DNA of 64,000 nucleotides from Avena insularis (Eukaryota; Streptophyta; Magnoliopsida; Poales; Poaceae), in contig CM042694.1 in the NCBI GenBank assembly GCA_023614405.1, forward strand, positions 481,465,392 through 481,529,391, written 5' to 3'. Within the stretch, counting starts at the first letter, position 1. The number at the start of each line of letters is the position of its first letter. A model generated the notes under the pieces. It worked only from the letters and a program-made list of their open reading frames with translations, was not told the origin of the DNA and did no database searches. Shown in pieces: positions 24,592 to 37,129 of the stretch. The position numbers and the translations under genes are program-made.

Positions 24592-26793
24592 TACCCACTT
24601 AGGCCAAAAGCCTAAGCTTGGGGGGAGGTACGCCGACACCACACTCATCTCCATATCATGTGCGTCGGTACTTTGTATATTCATGTTTTCGTTCTCTTTT
24701 TAGTTTTTGTTCTTCTTTGCTTTTGCTTTCTAAAAACACAAAAAGACCAAAAATATTTTTGTTGTTTCTCTTTGGTTTGCTTCTTCTTCTTGCCTTGGTT
24801 TGCTTTTCCCTTTTTGCTTTGTTTGAACTATTCGAAAAACCCAAAAAGATTTTGCTTTGCTTGTTTTTCTCTTTTGGTTCTTATTTTCGAAAACACCAAA
24901 AATATTTGTCGTTCTTTTTTGGTTTTTGCGATTTTGCTACAGGGTTCGGCAGTCCTCAGAGGATATTGGTTTCATATTATTATTAAAGCCACATAAGTGA
25001 AGAGCAATAATGAGGATCAATGACAACTTGAGGCGTGGTAAGAGGCTAGTAACGAACTCTATTTGTTTTCATTTTTGTACATGTACTCATCACTGTGGGC
25101 ATGCTTAGTCCGTTCATGTAGAGTGTATGTTTTCTTTGGATGCTTAGTAGTTCTTGCTTTCTTATGATTAGCTCCAGCTCGCTAATAGTTTGTAGCATGT
25201 CTTATGAATGTTTGCTTGCATTGCTATATTCATAAATTGGTATGACACCATGGTATCCTTCTCTGAATGTTTCATTTGATTGACTTGGCACATGCTCACG
25301 CATGCACATGACTGTAATAATCAGTTAAGCCTTGATGAATTATTTTGCCTTGAGGATCTTGAATCACTTTCATGCCATGAGTAGTCTTGTTTTGTTGCAA
25401 GCATGATAATGACAGCTATTGCTCTCTCGTTTGTCGCTCCCATACTATTGCTAGCCTTCACTTTTTCTGAGTATGTTTTACTCAAGTTTCCAACTCCCTA
25501 AACCAAATATTTCCAAAGTGTCCACCATACCTACCCATTAGCATCATTTGCTACTTCCGTGCATATTCAATATGCCTTGTTTTCTTCTGAATAAAATGTT
25601 TGCTTGTTATGAGAAAGTTAGTTAGTAAAGCTTTCACGAACTTGATGGCATACTTTATTTTCTTGCACTTAATAAACCTGAACCATTGTGTCCTTCTTTG
25701 TTGTGCATATGCTTGTGCTTTATGAGTTGAAGTTGGCAGAACCATGTATCATGGGGACCGCTTTCAACGCTTCATAGGTACTTTGTACCTAGTTGATATC
25801 ATGTTCTTTTGCTTATGGATCCCGGCGGTGTGAAATAAAAGTGGAACTTGTAAGATCATGGAGTTTGTATGTATGTTAGAGAAACGCCTAGGCCGCTAGC
25901 CTAAGGCATGCCTAATCATGGTGGAAACTTGCAGCATAACCATAATGAGCATTCTATGAAGCATCCTCAATAAAAATCTATGCACATAGTAAATAAAAAG
26001 ATCACCGAGATGCTCATTGTCTGCTTGCCTTGTATTTTGATTATGGGATAGCTCCCGTGTCATGTGCAAGGGGTACCCCGTTGGCGGTTCTCTATGATAC
26101 GTATATACTTACAATGACAAGATCTTACTTGTGACTGAAGTTGAGTAGCATGAGGATCGGTCTTCGTAAGTAAGGGGCATGAGACTTCAATTTATAACTT
26201 GTCAAGCATATCCTCTTAGTTGTGTCACTTTCACCTTAACCACTTTAAAGATGCTTATGATAGGGGCAATGAGAGCTCAAAGCTAATGATTACCATACTT
26301 TCAGCATTTGGAAGCCTTTCAAATTATTCAAAACCTTCTTCTTCTACTTGTTGAGTCTCCACATATTCTTTGAGCACCTTCTTGAGAGCATAGTTGTCAT
26401 TCTTTGTGTTTGTTCCATTACTTGATTATTTGTGTTATGACTTTGATGCTTGTATACTTGATATCTTTACTTCTAGTCATCACTTGAACTTCAGAGGTGC
26501 CTTGACATTCATAATCAAAGGCAAGCGAGATACCACTCTATCATACCTTTTTATGAGCATTGTAATGTTGCTTATGTTTGTGCTTCATGCTACTTATTAT
26601 TCTTGAGATGGAATCTCTTCATAGCTTGGAAAGACTATTAAGTAGACTTGGTTGCGTACTCCTTATTATGAATTGTCCAAGTAGTTGATCACATTGCTGA
26701 GAATATTTACATCATATGAAGCAAATGTGTTCGTGAAAGTTCTTTTATCGCACTCAGTTTTCAACTGAATTGCTTGAGGACAAGCAATAAGCT
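24592..26793 (+). other. G2 3' untranslated tail
   Basis: Collinear with 5723-8000 of G1: internal polypurine-like copy, T-rich block, AT-rich middle. The purine-rich run present in G1 near 7109-7175 is almost absent here (about 25965-25995). No gene is seen. Confidence 0.7.
24614..24628 (+). promoter_or_regulatory. Internal polypurine-tract-like sequence (G2)
   Basis: AAGCTTGGGGGGAGG, the same sequence and context as 5745-5759 in G1, directly after the ORF2 stop. Confidence 0.5.
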
Positions 26794-26807
26794 AAGCTTG
26801 GGGGAGT
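26794..26807 (+). promoter_or_regulatory. Polypurine tract of G2
   Basis: AAGCTTGGGGGAGT abuts the 3' LTR start; it is one G shorter than in G1. Confidence 0.85.
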
Positions 26808-28183
26808 TGACACGTCCAAAACGTATCTACTTTCCCGAACACTTTTGCTATTGTTTCTCCTCTATACTTGTGTGATTTGGATGCAACTAATGCGAACTGA
26901 CGCTGTTTTTAGCAGAATTGCCTTGGTGTCTAATTTTTGTGCAGAAAATCAACTATTAGGAAGAATCCCGGAAAATATGCCAAAAATCCTATTTCACCCG
27001 AAGACTCCAGGAGCCAGAATACGAGACAGAGAAAAGCCCTGGGGTGGCCACACCACCTGGTGGCGCGGCGAGCCAGCCGCCCGGGGTGGTGTGGGCCCCC
27101 AGGCACCCCCTCGGTCTCTCTCTTCGCCTATAAGGAGCCTTCTGACCTAAAAACTCCAGGGGGGTTTTGACGTTTTTCCAAAAGGAGTTCCGCTCCACCT
27201 CCACCACCAGATTCCGAAATGCACGAAACTCCGTTACGGCACCTCGGGGACGGGGAATTGGAGGAGATCATCGCCATCATCATCACCATTGCTTCTCCAT
27301 CGATAATCCATGTTTCCCCCATCTATGACTGAGTAATCCCCCGCTGTAGGCTATGGGGATGGTAGGGATTGGATGAGATTGTTCATGTAATGGCATCAGA
27401 TTGTTAGGGCATGGTGCCTAGTATCTTTTATTAGCGCTTTATGACTTTTTTGCGACTTGTTGTGCTTAATGCTTGTCACTAGGGCCCGAGTGCCATGATT
27501 TCAGATCTGAACTTATTATTGATTCATTATGATAGTATTGTTCTTGGTCTTTCTACAAGTTGTATACACACGTCGTTGTCTGGAACCTATGGCCCCGAAG
27601 TGACAGAAATCGGGATAACCGGAAGGGAATGGCTTTGATGTGCGGATCACATGTGTTCACGGAGTGTTAATGCTTTGCTCCGGTGCTCTATTAAAAGGAG
27701 CACCTTAATTGCCAGTAGTTCCCTAGAGGACCGCTGCAAACGGGCTGGTAGGACAAAAGATGTTGTGCAAGTTCTCATTGCGAGCACGTATGACTATATA
27801 TGGAACACATGCCTAGGATTGTCTAGTACTTGGATGCTTTATCTTATTTATCTGCAATTGCCCTATGTTCTGATTGCTATGTGAATTGTCTTGTCCATGC
27901 AACACACGTCCATCCATCCCTATGCCTACCGCTTTTCGAATCCCAATCGCTTTTGTTACTACTGTCTTTGCTTTACTACTGCTACTGCTTTACTATTCCT
28001 ACTACAAAACTGTTGCTACTGATAAACTGCTGTGAGCAAGATTGTTTCCAGGTGCAGCTGAATTCAAAACTCGGTTGTTAAGGCTTATAAATATTCTTTG
28101 GCTCCCCTTGTGTCGAATCAATAAATTGGGTTTCACTTCCCTCGAAAATACTGCGATACACCCCCTATACTTGTGGGTCATCA
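26808..28183 (+). repeat. G2 3' LTR
   Basis: 1376 bp. It starts TGACACGTCC (one change from TGATACG) and ends GGGTCATCA. The target duplication CCCTT follows. Confidence 0.95.
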
Positions 28184-28746
28184 CCCTTCTCCCGTACAGG
28201 ACTCAAAGCAGCGGGGTCTCGGAGGCCTACTATCCTGGCTAGCGATGCACGTCGCGAGACGGGATGGAGAAGAATGTAGCAGTAGCTCGATGCTTTGGAA
28301 CTGGAGGTGAAGCTTATTACAGGAGAGGAGAGACCTCTCACTCTTATAGGCACAAACGAACGGGCAGCACCGGGATAGGAAATATCCTCCGTTAAGTCCG
28401 AAATAAACCTCAGAGGAAACATCTGCATTAAACCGGGGCAAAAAGAAAGGGAATCTCTTGGCTCGAGTCATTCTCGCAACCCGCGGCGCGCGCGCGTCGT
28501 GATGAGGCGAGGCGGGCGGCGGAAGAGGAGGAGCGCGCGTGTACATCTCACTCCTTCTCATCCTTTTACCAAGTGGTGGAAGAACCCCCCTTATAAGGTG
28601 GTGAAATCTTCCTTCAACTAGCAATGTGGGACTAAAAATTTGTCCCACCTCTTGCCATGCATGAATGGGCCACATGGGCCTCTAGGATTTTTTAGGAATT
28701 ATTAAAATGGAATATGGGCTGGGCCAATTAGGCAAGAATTCCAACA
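28184..28746 (-). repeat. Copia LTR 2, main part
   Basis: On the minus strand it starts TGTTGGAATTC at 28746. It continues the LTR interrupted at 18799. Relative to LTR 1 it lacks most of the 25-bp tandem units, at about 28433. A polypurine-like tract of internal 2 lies at 28747-28757. Confidence 0.85.
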
Positions 28747-29335
28747 ACCCCCCACCAGATCCTAGAGGCACATGAAGTTTGCCTTTGATTCCAAAACATT
28801 GTTTATATACCGGTACTATAGTGGAGACTGTTAAGTTGAACTTCCACCTAGAACTTTGTGCAACACTAGGATGCAACTTGTACAGTGGACTATGCCTTGA
28901 ACTGCAAGTTTGCTGCAAACCTAGATTCACACAAAGTCTTGACCGATACTAGGCTGCCGTGGGACTTCCCCGCGGGTGGAGCTTATGCGTCATACTCCAT
29001 GGCCTTTCATGAGTTTATTAGAGAGCACCCTACTCTCATAGACTGCGACATTTAACAGTCAGACTCATACAGGTGTGTTCTTCAAAATATGTTCTGCAGG
29101 ACAACATCTCTGCTTAAGATAAGCCATTTAGAACATATTAAGATAATAAATCAACCTGCCATGTAGAATAGGAAAGTATTGCATCTTCATGGAGTGGTAT
29201 TCATTAAAGTAGGGATACTTTCCTCTCAGCTAATCAACAGCTTGTCTCCCAATTCTAATTCACGGGATCTCCGATCACATAGAATGGTTTACCACTGTGA
29301 AAAACTCATATTGTGGGTCTCGTACCCATCTCCTT
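28747..29335 (-). other. Copia internal 2, 3' untranslated part
   Basis: Non-coding and collinear with 13878-14436 of internal 1. It begins with the reverse complement of a G-rich polypurine tract. Confidence 0.65.
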
Positions 29336-32266
29336 CTATGCATTTTCTATCACATTGCATGATAGACCCTTTGTGAAGGGATCTCCCAAGTTTTTAGATG
29401 TTTGGATATAATCCAATGCAATAACTCTGGAGTTTCTCATTTTCCTGACAGATTTTAGGCTCCTCTTCACATGTCTTGATGATTTCATATTATCCTTAGA
29501 ACTATTTACTTTGAAAATCATTGTTTGATTATCACAGTTCATAAGGATTGCGGGTATTGGTTTTTCAACCACAGGTAAGTTCATCAAGAGTTCATGAAGC
29601 CACTCTACTTCAACAGTGGGTGTGTCTAATGCTGTGAGTTCTGCTTCCATAGTTGACCTTGTTAAGATGGTCTGCTTGCAAGACGTCCAAGAAACAGCGC
29701 CACCACCAAGTGTGAATACATATCCACTCGTGGCCTTTATCTCATTAGCATCAGATATCCAATTTGAATCACTATAACCCTCTAATACCCGGTATAGTGA
29801 ATGTCGTAGCTCGCAGTGCCTTTTAGATAGCGCATAACTCTCTCAAGAGCATGCCAGTGATCATCCCCTAGATTTGAAACAAATCTACCGAGTTTGCTCA
29901 CAGCAAAAGCGATGTTAGGCCTAGTGGCGCTAGCTAAATACACAAGCGAGCCAATAATTTGAGAGTATCTCAGTTGGTCTCTAGTATTTCCTCGATTCTT
30001 TCGAATCATCAAACTAGGATCATACGGTGTAGGAGTAGACTTGTAGTATCTATACCCGAAACGACTCAAGACCTTTTCCACACAGTGGGATTGAAGCAAT
30101 GTAATTCCGCCATCATCATCTCTCAATAGCTTGATGTTCAGGATAACATCAGCTACACCCAGATCTTTCATCTCAAAGGAACGAGATAAGAAATCCTTCA
30201 CTTCCTTAATTGCATTAAGGTCGGTTCCAAAAATCAGTATGTCATCAACATACAAACAAAGTATGACTCCTTCACCCCCATCATGGCGATGGTACACACA
30301 TTTATCAACTTCATTTACAGCAAATCCTGCAACGGTTAAATTTCTTTCCAACTTCTCATGCCACTGTTTAGGGGCTTGTTTTAGGCCATATAAAGACTTC
30401 AACAATTTGCACACCTTTCCTTCTTGACCATTTACCACAAAGCCATCTGGCTGATCCATGTAAATTTCCTCATCCAACTCTCCATTTAGGAAAGTTGTCT
30501 TAACATCCATTTGATGAACGATAATATCATGAGAGGCAACCAATGAAAGTAGTACTCGAATGGTGGTCAATCTGGCAAAAGGTGAGTAAGTGTAAAATAA
30601 GTCTTCACCTTCTTTTTGAGTGTATCCCTGGGCCACTAGGCGTGCCTTGTACTTTTCAATAGTACCATCAGGCCTAAGCTTTTTCTTGAACACCCATTTA
30701 CATCCTATAGGTTTGCACCCATAAGGACGATCAGTGATCTCCCATGTTCCATTGGCTAAGATGGAATCCATCTCACTACGAACGACTTCCTTCCAGTAGT
30801 CAGCATCTGGAGATACATAAGCTTCTGAAATAGAAGTGGGAGTATCATCCACGAGGCAGACAATGAAATCATCACCAAAGGACTTTGTAGTCCTCTGTCT
30901 CTTGCTCCTTTTAGGAATTTCATTATCATCCTCCTTAGGATTTTCAACATGTTCAATTGGAGTGGTGGGTTTAGAATTTGTACCAAAATCCTGACTGGAT
31001 GAACTAGGCATCTCCTGATTTGATGAGCTAGGTATATCCTTCATAGGAAAGATATCCTCAAGGAAAATCGCGTTAGTCGACTCCATAATTGTACCGACAT
31101 GCATGTCAGGTACCTCTGATTTTACTATCAAGAATATATAACCAATGCTATGGAAAGCATAACCCAAAAATACACAGTCAACGGTTTTTGGCCCAAGTTT
31201 GTGCTTCTTGGGAATTGGCACATGAACTTTTGCCAAACATCCCCAAGTCCTTAGGTAAGAGAGTTTTGACCTTTTCTTCTCCCATTCTTCAAATGGTGTA
31301 ATTTCTTTGTTCTTCGTGGGAACTCGGTTTAGGACATGACACGCAGTCAATAGAGCCTCCCCCACCATTCCTTAGATAGACCCGGTGTATCTAACATGGC
31401 GTTAACCAAATCTGTTTGAGTACGATTCTTTCTCTCAGCTACCCCATTTGACTGAGGTGAATAGGGAGGCGTCCTTTCATGGATTATACCATGTTCTGCA
31501 CAGAAATAATCAAACTCGCTGGAAAAATACTCTCCACAACAATTAGACCTAAGCCTCTTAATCTTTCGATCAAGTTGGTTTTCTGCTTCAACTTTATAGA
31601 TTTTGAAGAAACTCAAAGCCTCATATTTTGATTTCAGAAGATATACATGACAATATCTTGTAGAGTCATCGATCAACGTCATGAAATATTTCTTTCCACC
31701 TTTTGTCAACACACCATTCATCTCACAAAGATCAGAATGTATGAGCTCTAGTGGTGGTAAATTTCTCGCTTCTGCGGTCGTATGTGACTTACGAGGTTGT
31801 TTTGCTTGCACACAGACTTGGCACTTAGATCCCTTAACAGTAGTGAAATCAGGGATTAAATTCATTTTGGCTAGTCGCGTCATACAACCAAAATTAATAT
31901 GGCAAAGACATGAATGCCAGACATTTGATTCAAAATTCGTGTAAATATGATTAACAACTTTATTACAAACATCTGACAGAGATAAGTGGAACAAGCCTTC
32001 GCACTCATAACCTTTACCAACAAAGGTTCCATACTTAGAGATTACAAATTTATTGGATTCAAATACAATCTTGTGCCGTCTCGACACAAAAGAGATCCGC
32101 TAACAAGATTTTTATTTATTGAGGGAACATGATGCACGTTCCTCAGGCGCACGGTCTGTCCCGAAGTGAACTTCAGATCGACTGTACCAACACCATGAAT
32201 AGAAGCATGAAAACCGTTCCCCATCAGCACGGATTGAGTCCCTCTGACCTGATATGAAGAAAACAT
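29336..32266 (-). pseudogene. pol: Copia pol, internal 2, with long open RT segment
   Basis: The best-preserved copia pol in the window. One open frame of 528 codons (29782-31368) covers the integrase C-terminus, linker and whole RT. It keeps [37 protein letters not shown] and the catalytic YVDDILIFG. Upstream, 31347-32087 holds the GAG-pre-integrase region and integrase core (HSDLCEMNG, ERTPPYSPQSN). Downstream, 29336-29650 holds RNase H, ending in DPFTKGL. Two shifts separate these blocks: one missing G after EWWG near 31355, and a shift after YTGY near 29782. Internal 1 carries both identical shifts. The start of pol overlaps the fused Gag frame near 32224-32266. Confidence 0.88.
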
Positions 32267-33270
32267 GGAAACATCAAAACAAACATGTACATTAGAGCCA
32301 GTGTTAATCCACCAATCAGGAGAGTGACATAATGAAAAACAGTAGGTAATATACCATACCCAATATATTTCATCTCAACATTGCCCATGACAACATTAGC
32401 AGTCTTGCAGCCTTTTCCATGCTGGTGCTTGTCAAAGCGATTGGGGCAAGCAGGAGCCCAATGATCAGGATCACCGCACACATGACAAGCACCTTTCTTC
32501 TTATCAGTCTTCTTCTTGAAGCTGGTAGACTGTGAAGCCTTGTTCTTTCCATCGAACTTTCCTTTGCCATCAAACTTGCCCTTGTTCTTGAACTTGTTAG
32601 GCTGGAAGTTCCTTTTTTGTACCAGATTAGCATTAGAGCCTCCCTCGGTACCTCGAGCACGTGTGTCTTTTGCTCCCGCCTTCTCTTCCACATCAAGAGT
32701 CCCAATGAGATCCGTCACGGAAAACTCTTGTCTCTTGTGCTTCAGAGAAGTAGCAAAATTCCTCCATGACTGGGGAAGCTTGGCAATAATGCCTCCGGCA
32801 ACAAACTTGTCTGGTAACATAGAAGTGAAGTGCTCAAGCTCCCTGGCAAGTGACAGTATTTCATGAGCCTGCTCCACAATGGAGCAATCATCAACCATCT
32901 TAACAAATTCATCGGTCATCTCAACATAACCGTCTTCAATATCATAACTCTCACTAGACTCAGGTGAACTAACAGGTGTAGTAGTGTCTTCATTAGGAGT
33001 TTCAGTATTTCCAGCTATAGTTCTAGCAATCGTAGCATCTAGGAAAGGACCTAATGAACCACTCTTATCAAGCACAGTAGAAGCAGCATCATAAGTATCA
33101 GAAGTTTTAGATTCAGCAGTAGTAGCAGTGTGTGTAGCATGTGTATGTGGTGGTGTAACAAGCTTACTCATAACAGATGGTGAATCAAGAGCAACAGAAG
33201 AGTTCAGAACAGTACCTCTTCTTGTAGTGGCTGGTAAAATAGGAACCTTGCCATCACGAGACTTACCCAT
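32224..33270 (-). CDS. In-frame gypsy-copia Gag fusion ORF (348 aa)
   Basis: One open frame. Residues 1-122 (MGKSRDGK ... EMTDEF) match the N-terminus of the family-A gypsy Gag. From residue about 124 (KMVDDCSIVEQAHE) it is copia Gag, including the zinc knuckle CHVCGDPDHWAPAC at 262-275. The ATG is the normal gypsy gag start, 60-80 bases below a PBS and a gypsy LTR, so an LTR promoter is correctly placed. The join at about 32903 has about 3 bases of microhomology (TAA). The missing parts are the copia LTR end, leader and Gag N-terminus, and the gypsy Gag middle onward. A genomic deletion is the simplest cause; template switching is the alternative. Expression and function are unknown. Confidence 0.8.
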   Translation of the reverse strand: MGKSRDGKVPILPATTRRGTVLNSSVALDSPSVMSKLVTPPHTHATHTATTAESKTSDTYDAASTVLDKSGSLGPFLDATIARTIAGNTETPNEDTTTPVSSPESSESYDIEDGYVEMTDEFVKMVDDCSIVEQAHEILSLARELEHFTSMLPDKFVAGGIIAKLPQSWRNFATSLKHKRQEFSVTDLIGTLDVEEKAGAKDTRARGTEGGSNANLVQKRNFQPNKFKNKGKFDGKGKFDGKNKASQSTSFKKKTDKKKGACHVCGDPDHWAPACPNRFDKHQHGKGCKTANVVMGNVEMKYIGYGILPTVFHYVTLLIGGLTLALMYMFVLMFPCFLHIRSEGLNPC

Positions 33271-33359
33271 GATGGATGGATAGCAGCGAATAATAGAGAA
33301 TCCAAGTGAACTTGATAAATAAAGCTATGCTCCCTGGCAACGGCGCTAGAAAATAGTGT
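32903..33359 (-). mobile_element. Gypsy G3: residual 5' internal end
   Basis: From the LTR edge it contains a PBS at 33331-33348 (minus-strand TAGCGCCGTTGCCAGGGA, close to the tRNA-Asp complement) and the gag start. It stops at residue 122 of Gag, where copia sequence takes over. Confidence 0.8.
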
Positions 33360-34444
33360 TGATGACCCACAAGTATAGGGGGTGTATCGTAGTATTTTCG
33401 AGGGAAGTGAAACCCAATTTATTGATTCGACACAAGGGGAGTCAAAGAACATTTATAAGCCTTAACAACTGACTTATCAATTCAGCTGCACCTGGAAACA
33501 ATCTTGCTCACAGCAGTTTATCAGTAGCAACAGATTTGCAGTAGGAATAGTAAAGCAGCAGTAGTAAAGCAAAGACAGTGGTAACAAAAGCAGTAAACAG
33601 TGGGATTCGAGTGAGGTAGGCATAGGGATGGATGGATGGGTGTTGCATGGACAAGACAATTCACATAGCAATCAGAACATAGGGCAATTGCAGATAAATA
33701 AGATAAAGCATACAAGTACTAGATAATCCAAGGCATGTGTCCCATATATAGTCATACGTGCTCGCAATGAGAACTTGCACAACATCTTTTGTCCTGCCAG
33801 CCCGTTTGCAGCGGGGCCTCAAAGGAACTACTGGTAATTAAGGTGCTCCTTTTAATAGAGCACCGGAGCAAAGCATTAACACTCTGTGAACACATGTGAT
33901 CCTCACATCAAAGCCATTCCCTCCGGTTATCTTGATTTTTGTCACTTCAGGGACATTGGTTCCGGACAACAACGTGCGTATACAACTTGCAGATAAGACC
34001 AAGAACAATACTATCATAATGAATCAATAACATGTTCAGATCTGAAATCATGGCACTCGGGCCCTAGTGACAAGCATTAAGCATAACAAGTCGCAACAAA
34101 GTCATAAAGCACTAATAAAAGATACTAGGCACCATGCCCTAACAATCTGATGCCATTACATGAACGATCTCATCCAATCCCTACCATCCCCATAGCCTAC
34201 AGTGGGGTATTACTCACTCATAGATGGGGAAACATGGATGGTCGATGGAGAAGCGATGGTGACGATGATGGTGATGATCTCCTCCAATTCCCCGTCCCCG
34301 TAGAGTGCCAGAACAGAGTTTTTGGTGCTGTTTCGTGGAATCTGGTGGTGGCGGAAGAGCGGAACTCCTTCTAGAAAAACGTCGAACCCCCCAGAGTTTT
34401 TAGGTCAGAAGACTTCTTATAGGCGAAGAGGGAGACCGAGGGGG
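33360..34444 (-). repeat. Gypsy family-A LTR shared by G3 and G4, part 1
   Basis: Reverse complement of the family-A LTR, starting at its TCATCA end. It breaks at GGGGG (34440-34444) where the solo LTR is inserted and continues at 38605. Confidence 0.88.
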
Positions 34445-35041
34445 TATAACACCCTCAAATCGGCCCTATGCAAGTTTTTGTGATTCCGCCAAACCCGCAT
34501 AGAAACGATTCAAGGACGCCCACCAGGCACTTTCGTGCGGGTGGAAAACGAAGTAATAACATTACACAGCAGTCCTCGATGGGACCCACAGAACAGATAT
34601 ATACAACAGTGACTCAACGAGTCAAGAATACAGATATACAATACAAAGATCCAAACCACCTTGAAAATGGTACAGCGTCCGAGTACGGACAAGATGCAAA
34701 TTGGGCTAAGAGCCCTGAAGATAAACCAATGGCGTCCATAACCCTTGCCAGGCCAAGCCGGAAGGGTAACCCTGCTAACGACGTCGATCTCATATATGCT
34801 AAAACAAAAGGAGTCGACAAAGGCAAAGGAAAAAGAGGAGCGTGGCTCACATAGGTATGGTGAGGCTGAAGCGGGCCTTACAGCCACAAAACAACCTATA
34901 GAGACTCGATACAACTGGCGGTTAGCAGAGAGGGATAATAAAGACCTATTCGGATCCAACCTGAAGCTAACACCAAACAAACCCATCCTGGTATTTCCCC
35001 CTCGAGACCAAACGAGGAAGTCGGACCAAGGAACTCACACA

Positions 35042-35385
35042 GTTGGCAATTTTACTCATTCCGTTATCGTTGCAGCAATTACTAATTAGATATAGGTAGC
35101 ATGAGTCATCCTGATAGCATAAGTAGTGGGCAGTTTTAATCACCATTCCATTATCGTTGGAACATTTACTAGTCAGATATAATAGTCCTGAGGAATCCCA
35201 AAACCCAGAAGTTGTTGGCACTTTTATCACATTACATTGGAGTTGCAATACTTACTAAGCAGGTATAGTATGACGCAGATCGCCATAGATCCACCAGTTG
35301 TTGGCATTTTTTAATATCCATTCCGTTATACTTGAACTGATTACTAGTCACATATTAAGTCAAATTTATAGCACTACTTTAGTTA
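35042..35385 (+). repeat. Tandem repeat, about 84-88 bp, four units, within the solo LTR
   Basis: Units begin near 35042, 35126, 35214 and 35300. Each carries GTTGGCA...TTTTA, CATTCCGTTAT and TTACTAGTCAGATAT-like blocks, with moderate divergence. Confidence 0.75.
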
Positions 35386-37129
35386 TGCTTGTCTATGATC
35401 GAGATACTGTGCTCCAAGTCGTCCATAACCGCGGACACGACTTTTAGAAAGTTTTACCCTGCAGGGGTGCACAAATAGCAACACACACTCGATCAACCTC
35501 GGAAAAACCAACTCAAAACCCAACGAGGCATTCACGACAAAGCGATCACAGGATTCAGAAATATTTTAGGGGGCCACCCCACTAAGCTACCCGCAACGAA
35601 GTTGGCCGGCTCCGGAACGGACCCAGGGTTTGTGTCAATGGCTGTAAACGACTGGGAACCCGAAAGTGTGACTGGGCTTGTCGATACCGCGAAAACACTC
35701 CGCATCCAAAACAGTACAGGTGCTCCACGCACAATCTTAAATAAAGCAGTAAAGCATGGCATAAGTACAGGATAGTAGTAAATCCCCAAACTACTTTGTG
35801 GCCCCAAGAAATAAGAACGAATCAAGCTCTGGCTCAGGGGGGTCCATAAGGCCTCCCGGATGTGGATAGTGTGAAAGATCAAGGAACAGGTATCAAGTAC
35901 TCGGGGTCCTATGGGACACAACTAGGCGTGGAAGAACCAAATAACATCTATTGCCCACTGATGCCTCTACATTAGTTATAACTAGCATTTTAATAGTTTT
36001 ATTTAAAGTCATGATCATCTCCACCACTAAACATCTCCACCATAAACATCTGCCAGCATTCCATCAACTGTGGTACTTGACATCTCGAGATCGCACCTGA
36101 GCAAGCATCTACGACTCGCAAGGCCAGCTATCTACCAAACACAGGTAATAGGAGGTGTCCAAGGCAATATGGAGGCTGCACGAGATATAACTGGTGCACG
36201 GAAACTAAAGCATCGCGATACGGATAGCAAGAGATCAACAGGAGGAAATAAAGACTATAAATGCAAAATAGGTAGAAGGGGAAGAGATGCTCGCCTGGGA
36301 AACACTGCTGAAGGTTCATAACCAGAGAACTTGTCGATACTCGCATCAACTCATCGGCCTAGTCCGCGAAGAAGCAAACACTAGAAGAAACACCAAATGC
36401 AATATTTAATACTATGGCAAAAGATCCGGCATGCTTATGATATGATGCATGGCATGGCACAGATGCGGTGCAATTGGGCATTATTAAGCAGAACCGGGGT
36501 CCCGACAATTAATTAGGTGGTTCATGTTGTTTAGATACCCCGCATTTTAAATGTTGTCTTAACGAGGCAGAGCATGGCATCGGTTCACTACACCAATTTA
36601 AATGGGGGCCATATGAGACAAAAATAGCCCGCATATGGTCTCCATATTTAATTTAGGTGATTCGACTAAATACCCCAAACCTCATGATCCGATGTATGCA
36701 AGTATGATCAATTTAAATGCAGCCGATAGATATTATATATTATAAAAATAAGGGATCTCGGAAAAAGGGTCACACGTAGGTTATCGGCGATCTTGGGGTT
36801 CACCGAGGGGGTTCAACAGGGTTCAGGATCAACGGGACCGGTCTTCGGACTTGGGGTCTTCAGGGTCTCGACCATCTTATCCGAGGTCTTGACGTCCGTG
36901 AAGGAGATATTGTGTTCATGAAGCAGAACTTGTCGATGGTCTGGTGGTACTCCGTGGCGCTTTGGGTTCCGTGTTCGATCATCAATATCGATCAATCTTA
37001 TGACAACACTTGAGTCTTCGGAAGGTTTGACGGAAAAGCAACAAAAGTCGGAAAAGATCTTGGCGTGGGTTCCTCGTTATACATGAGGATGGAATCTGGC
37101 ACCAACAAGATGTCAACCCCCAAGGTCTA

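Larger units (their letters stand above)
18800..28183 (+). mobile_element. Complete gypsy element G2 (family A, non-autonomous), TSD CCCTT
   Basis: This 9384-bp element has both LTRs, PBS, gag-protease, ORF2, 3' tail and polypurine tract. It is flanked by the perfect 5-bp duplication CCCTT (18795-18799 and 28184-28188). It is inserted in a copia LTR, which resumes on the far side in the correct register. As in G1, no RT, RNase H or integrase is present. The two LTRs (1369 and 1376 bp) differ at scattered positions, so the insertion is not brand new. Confidence 0.95.
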
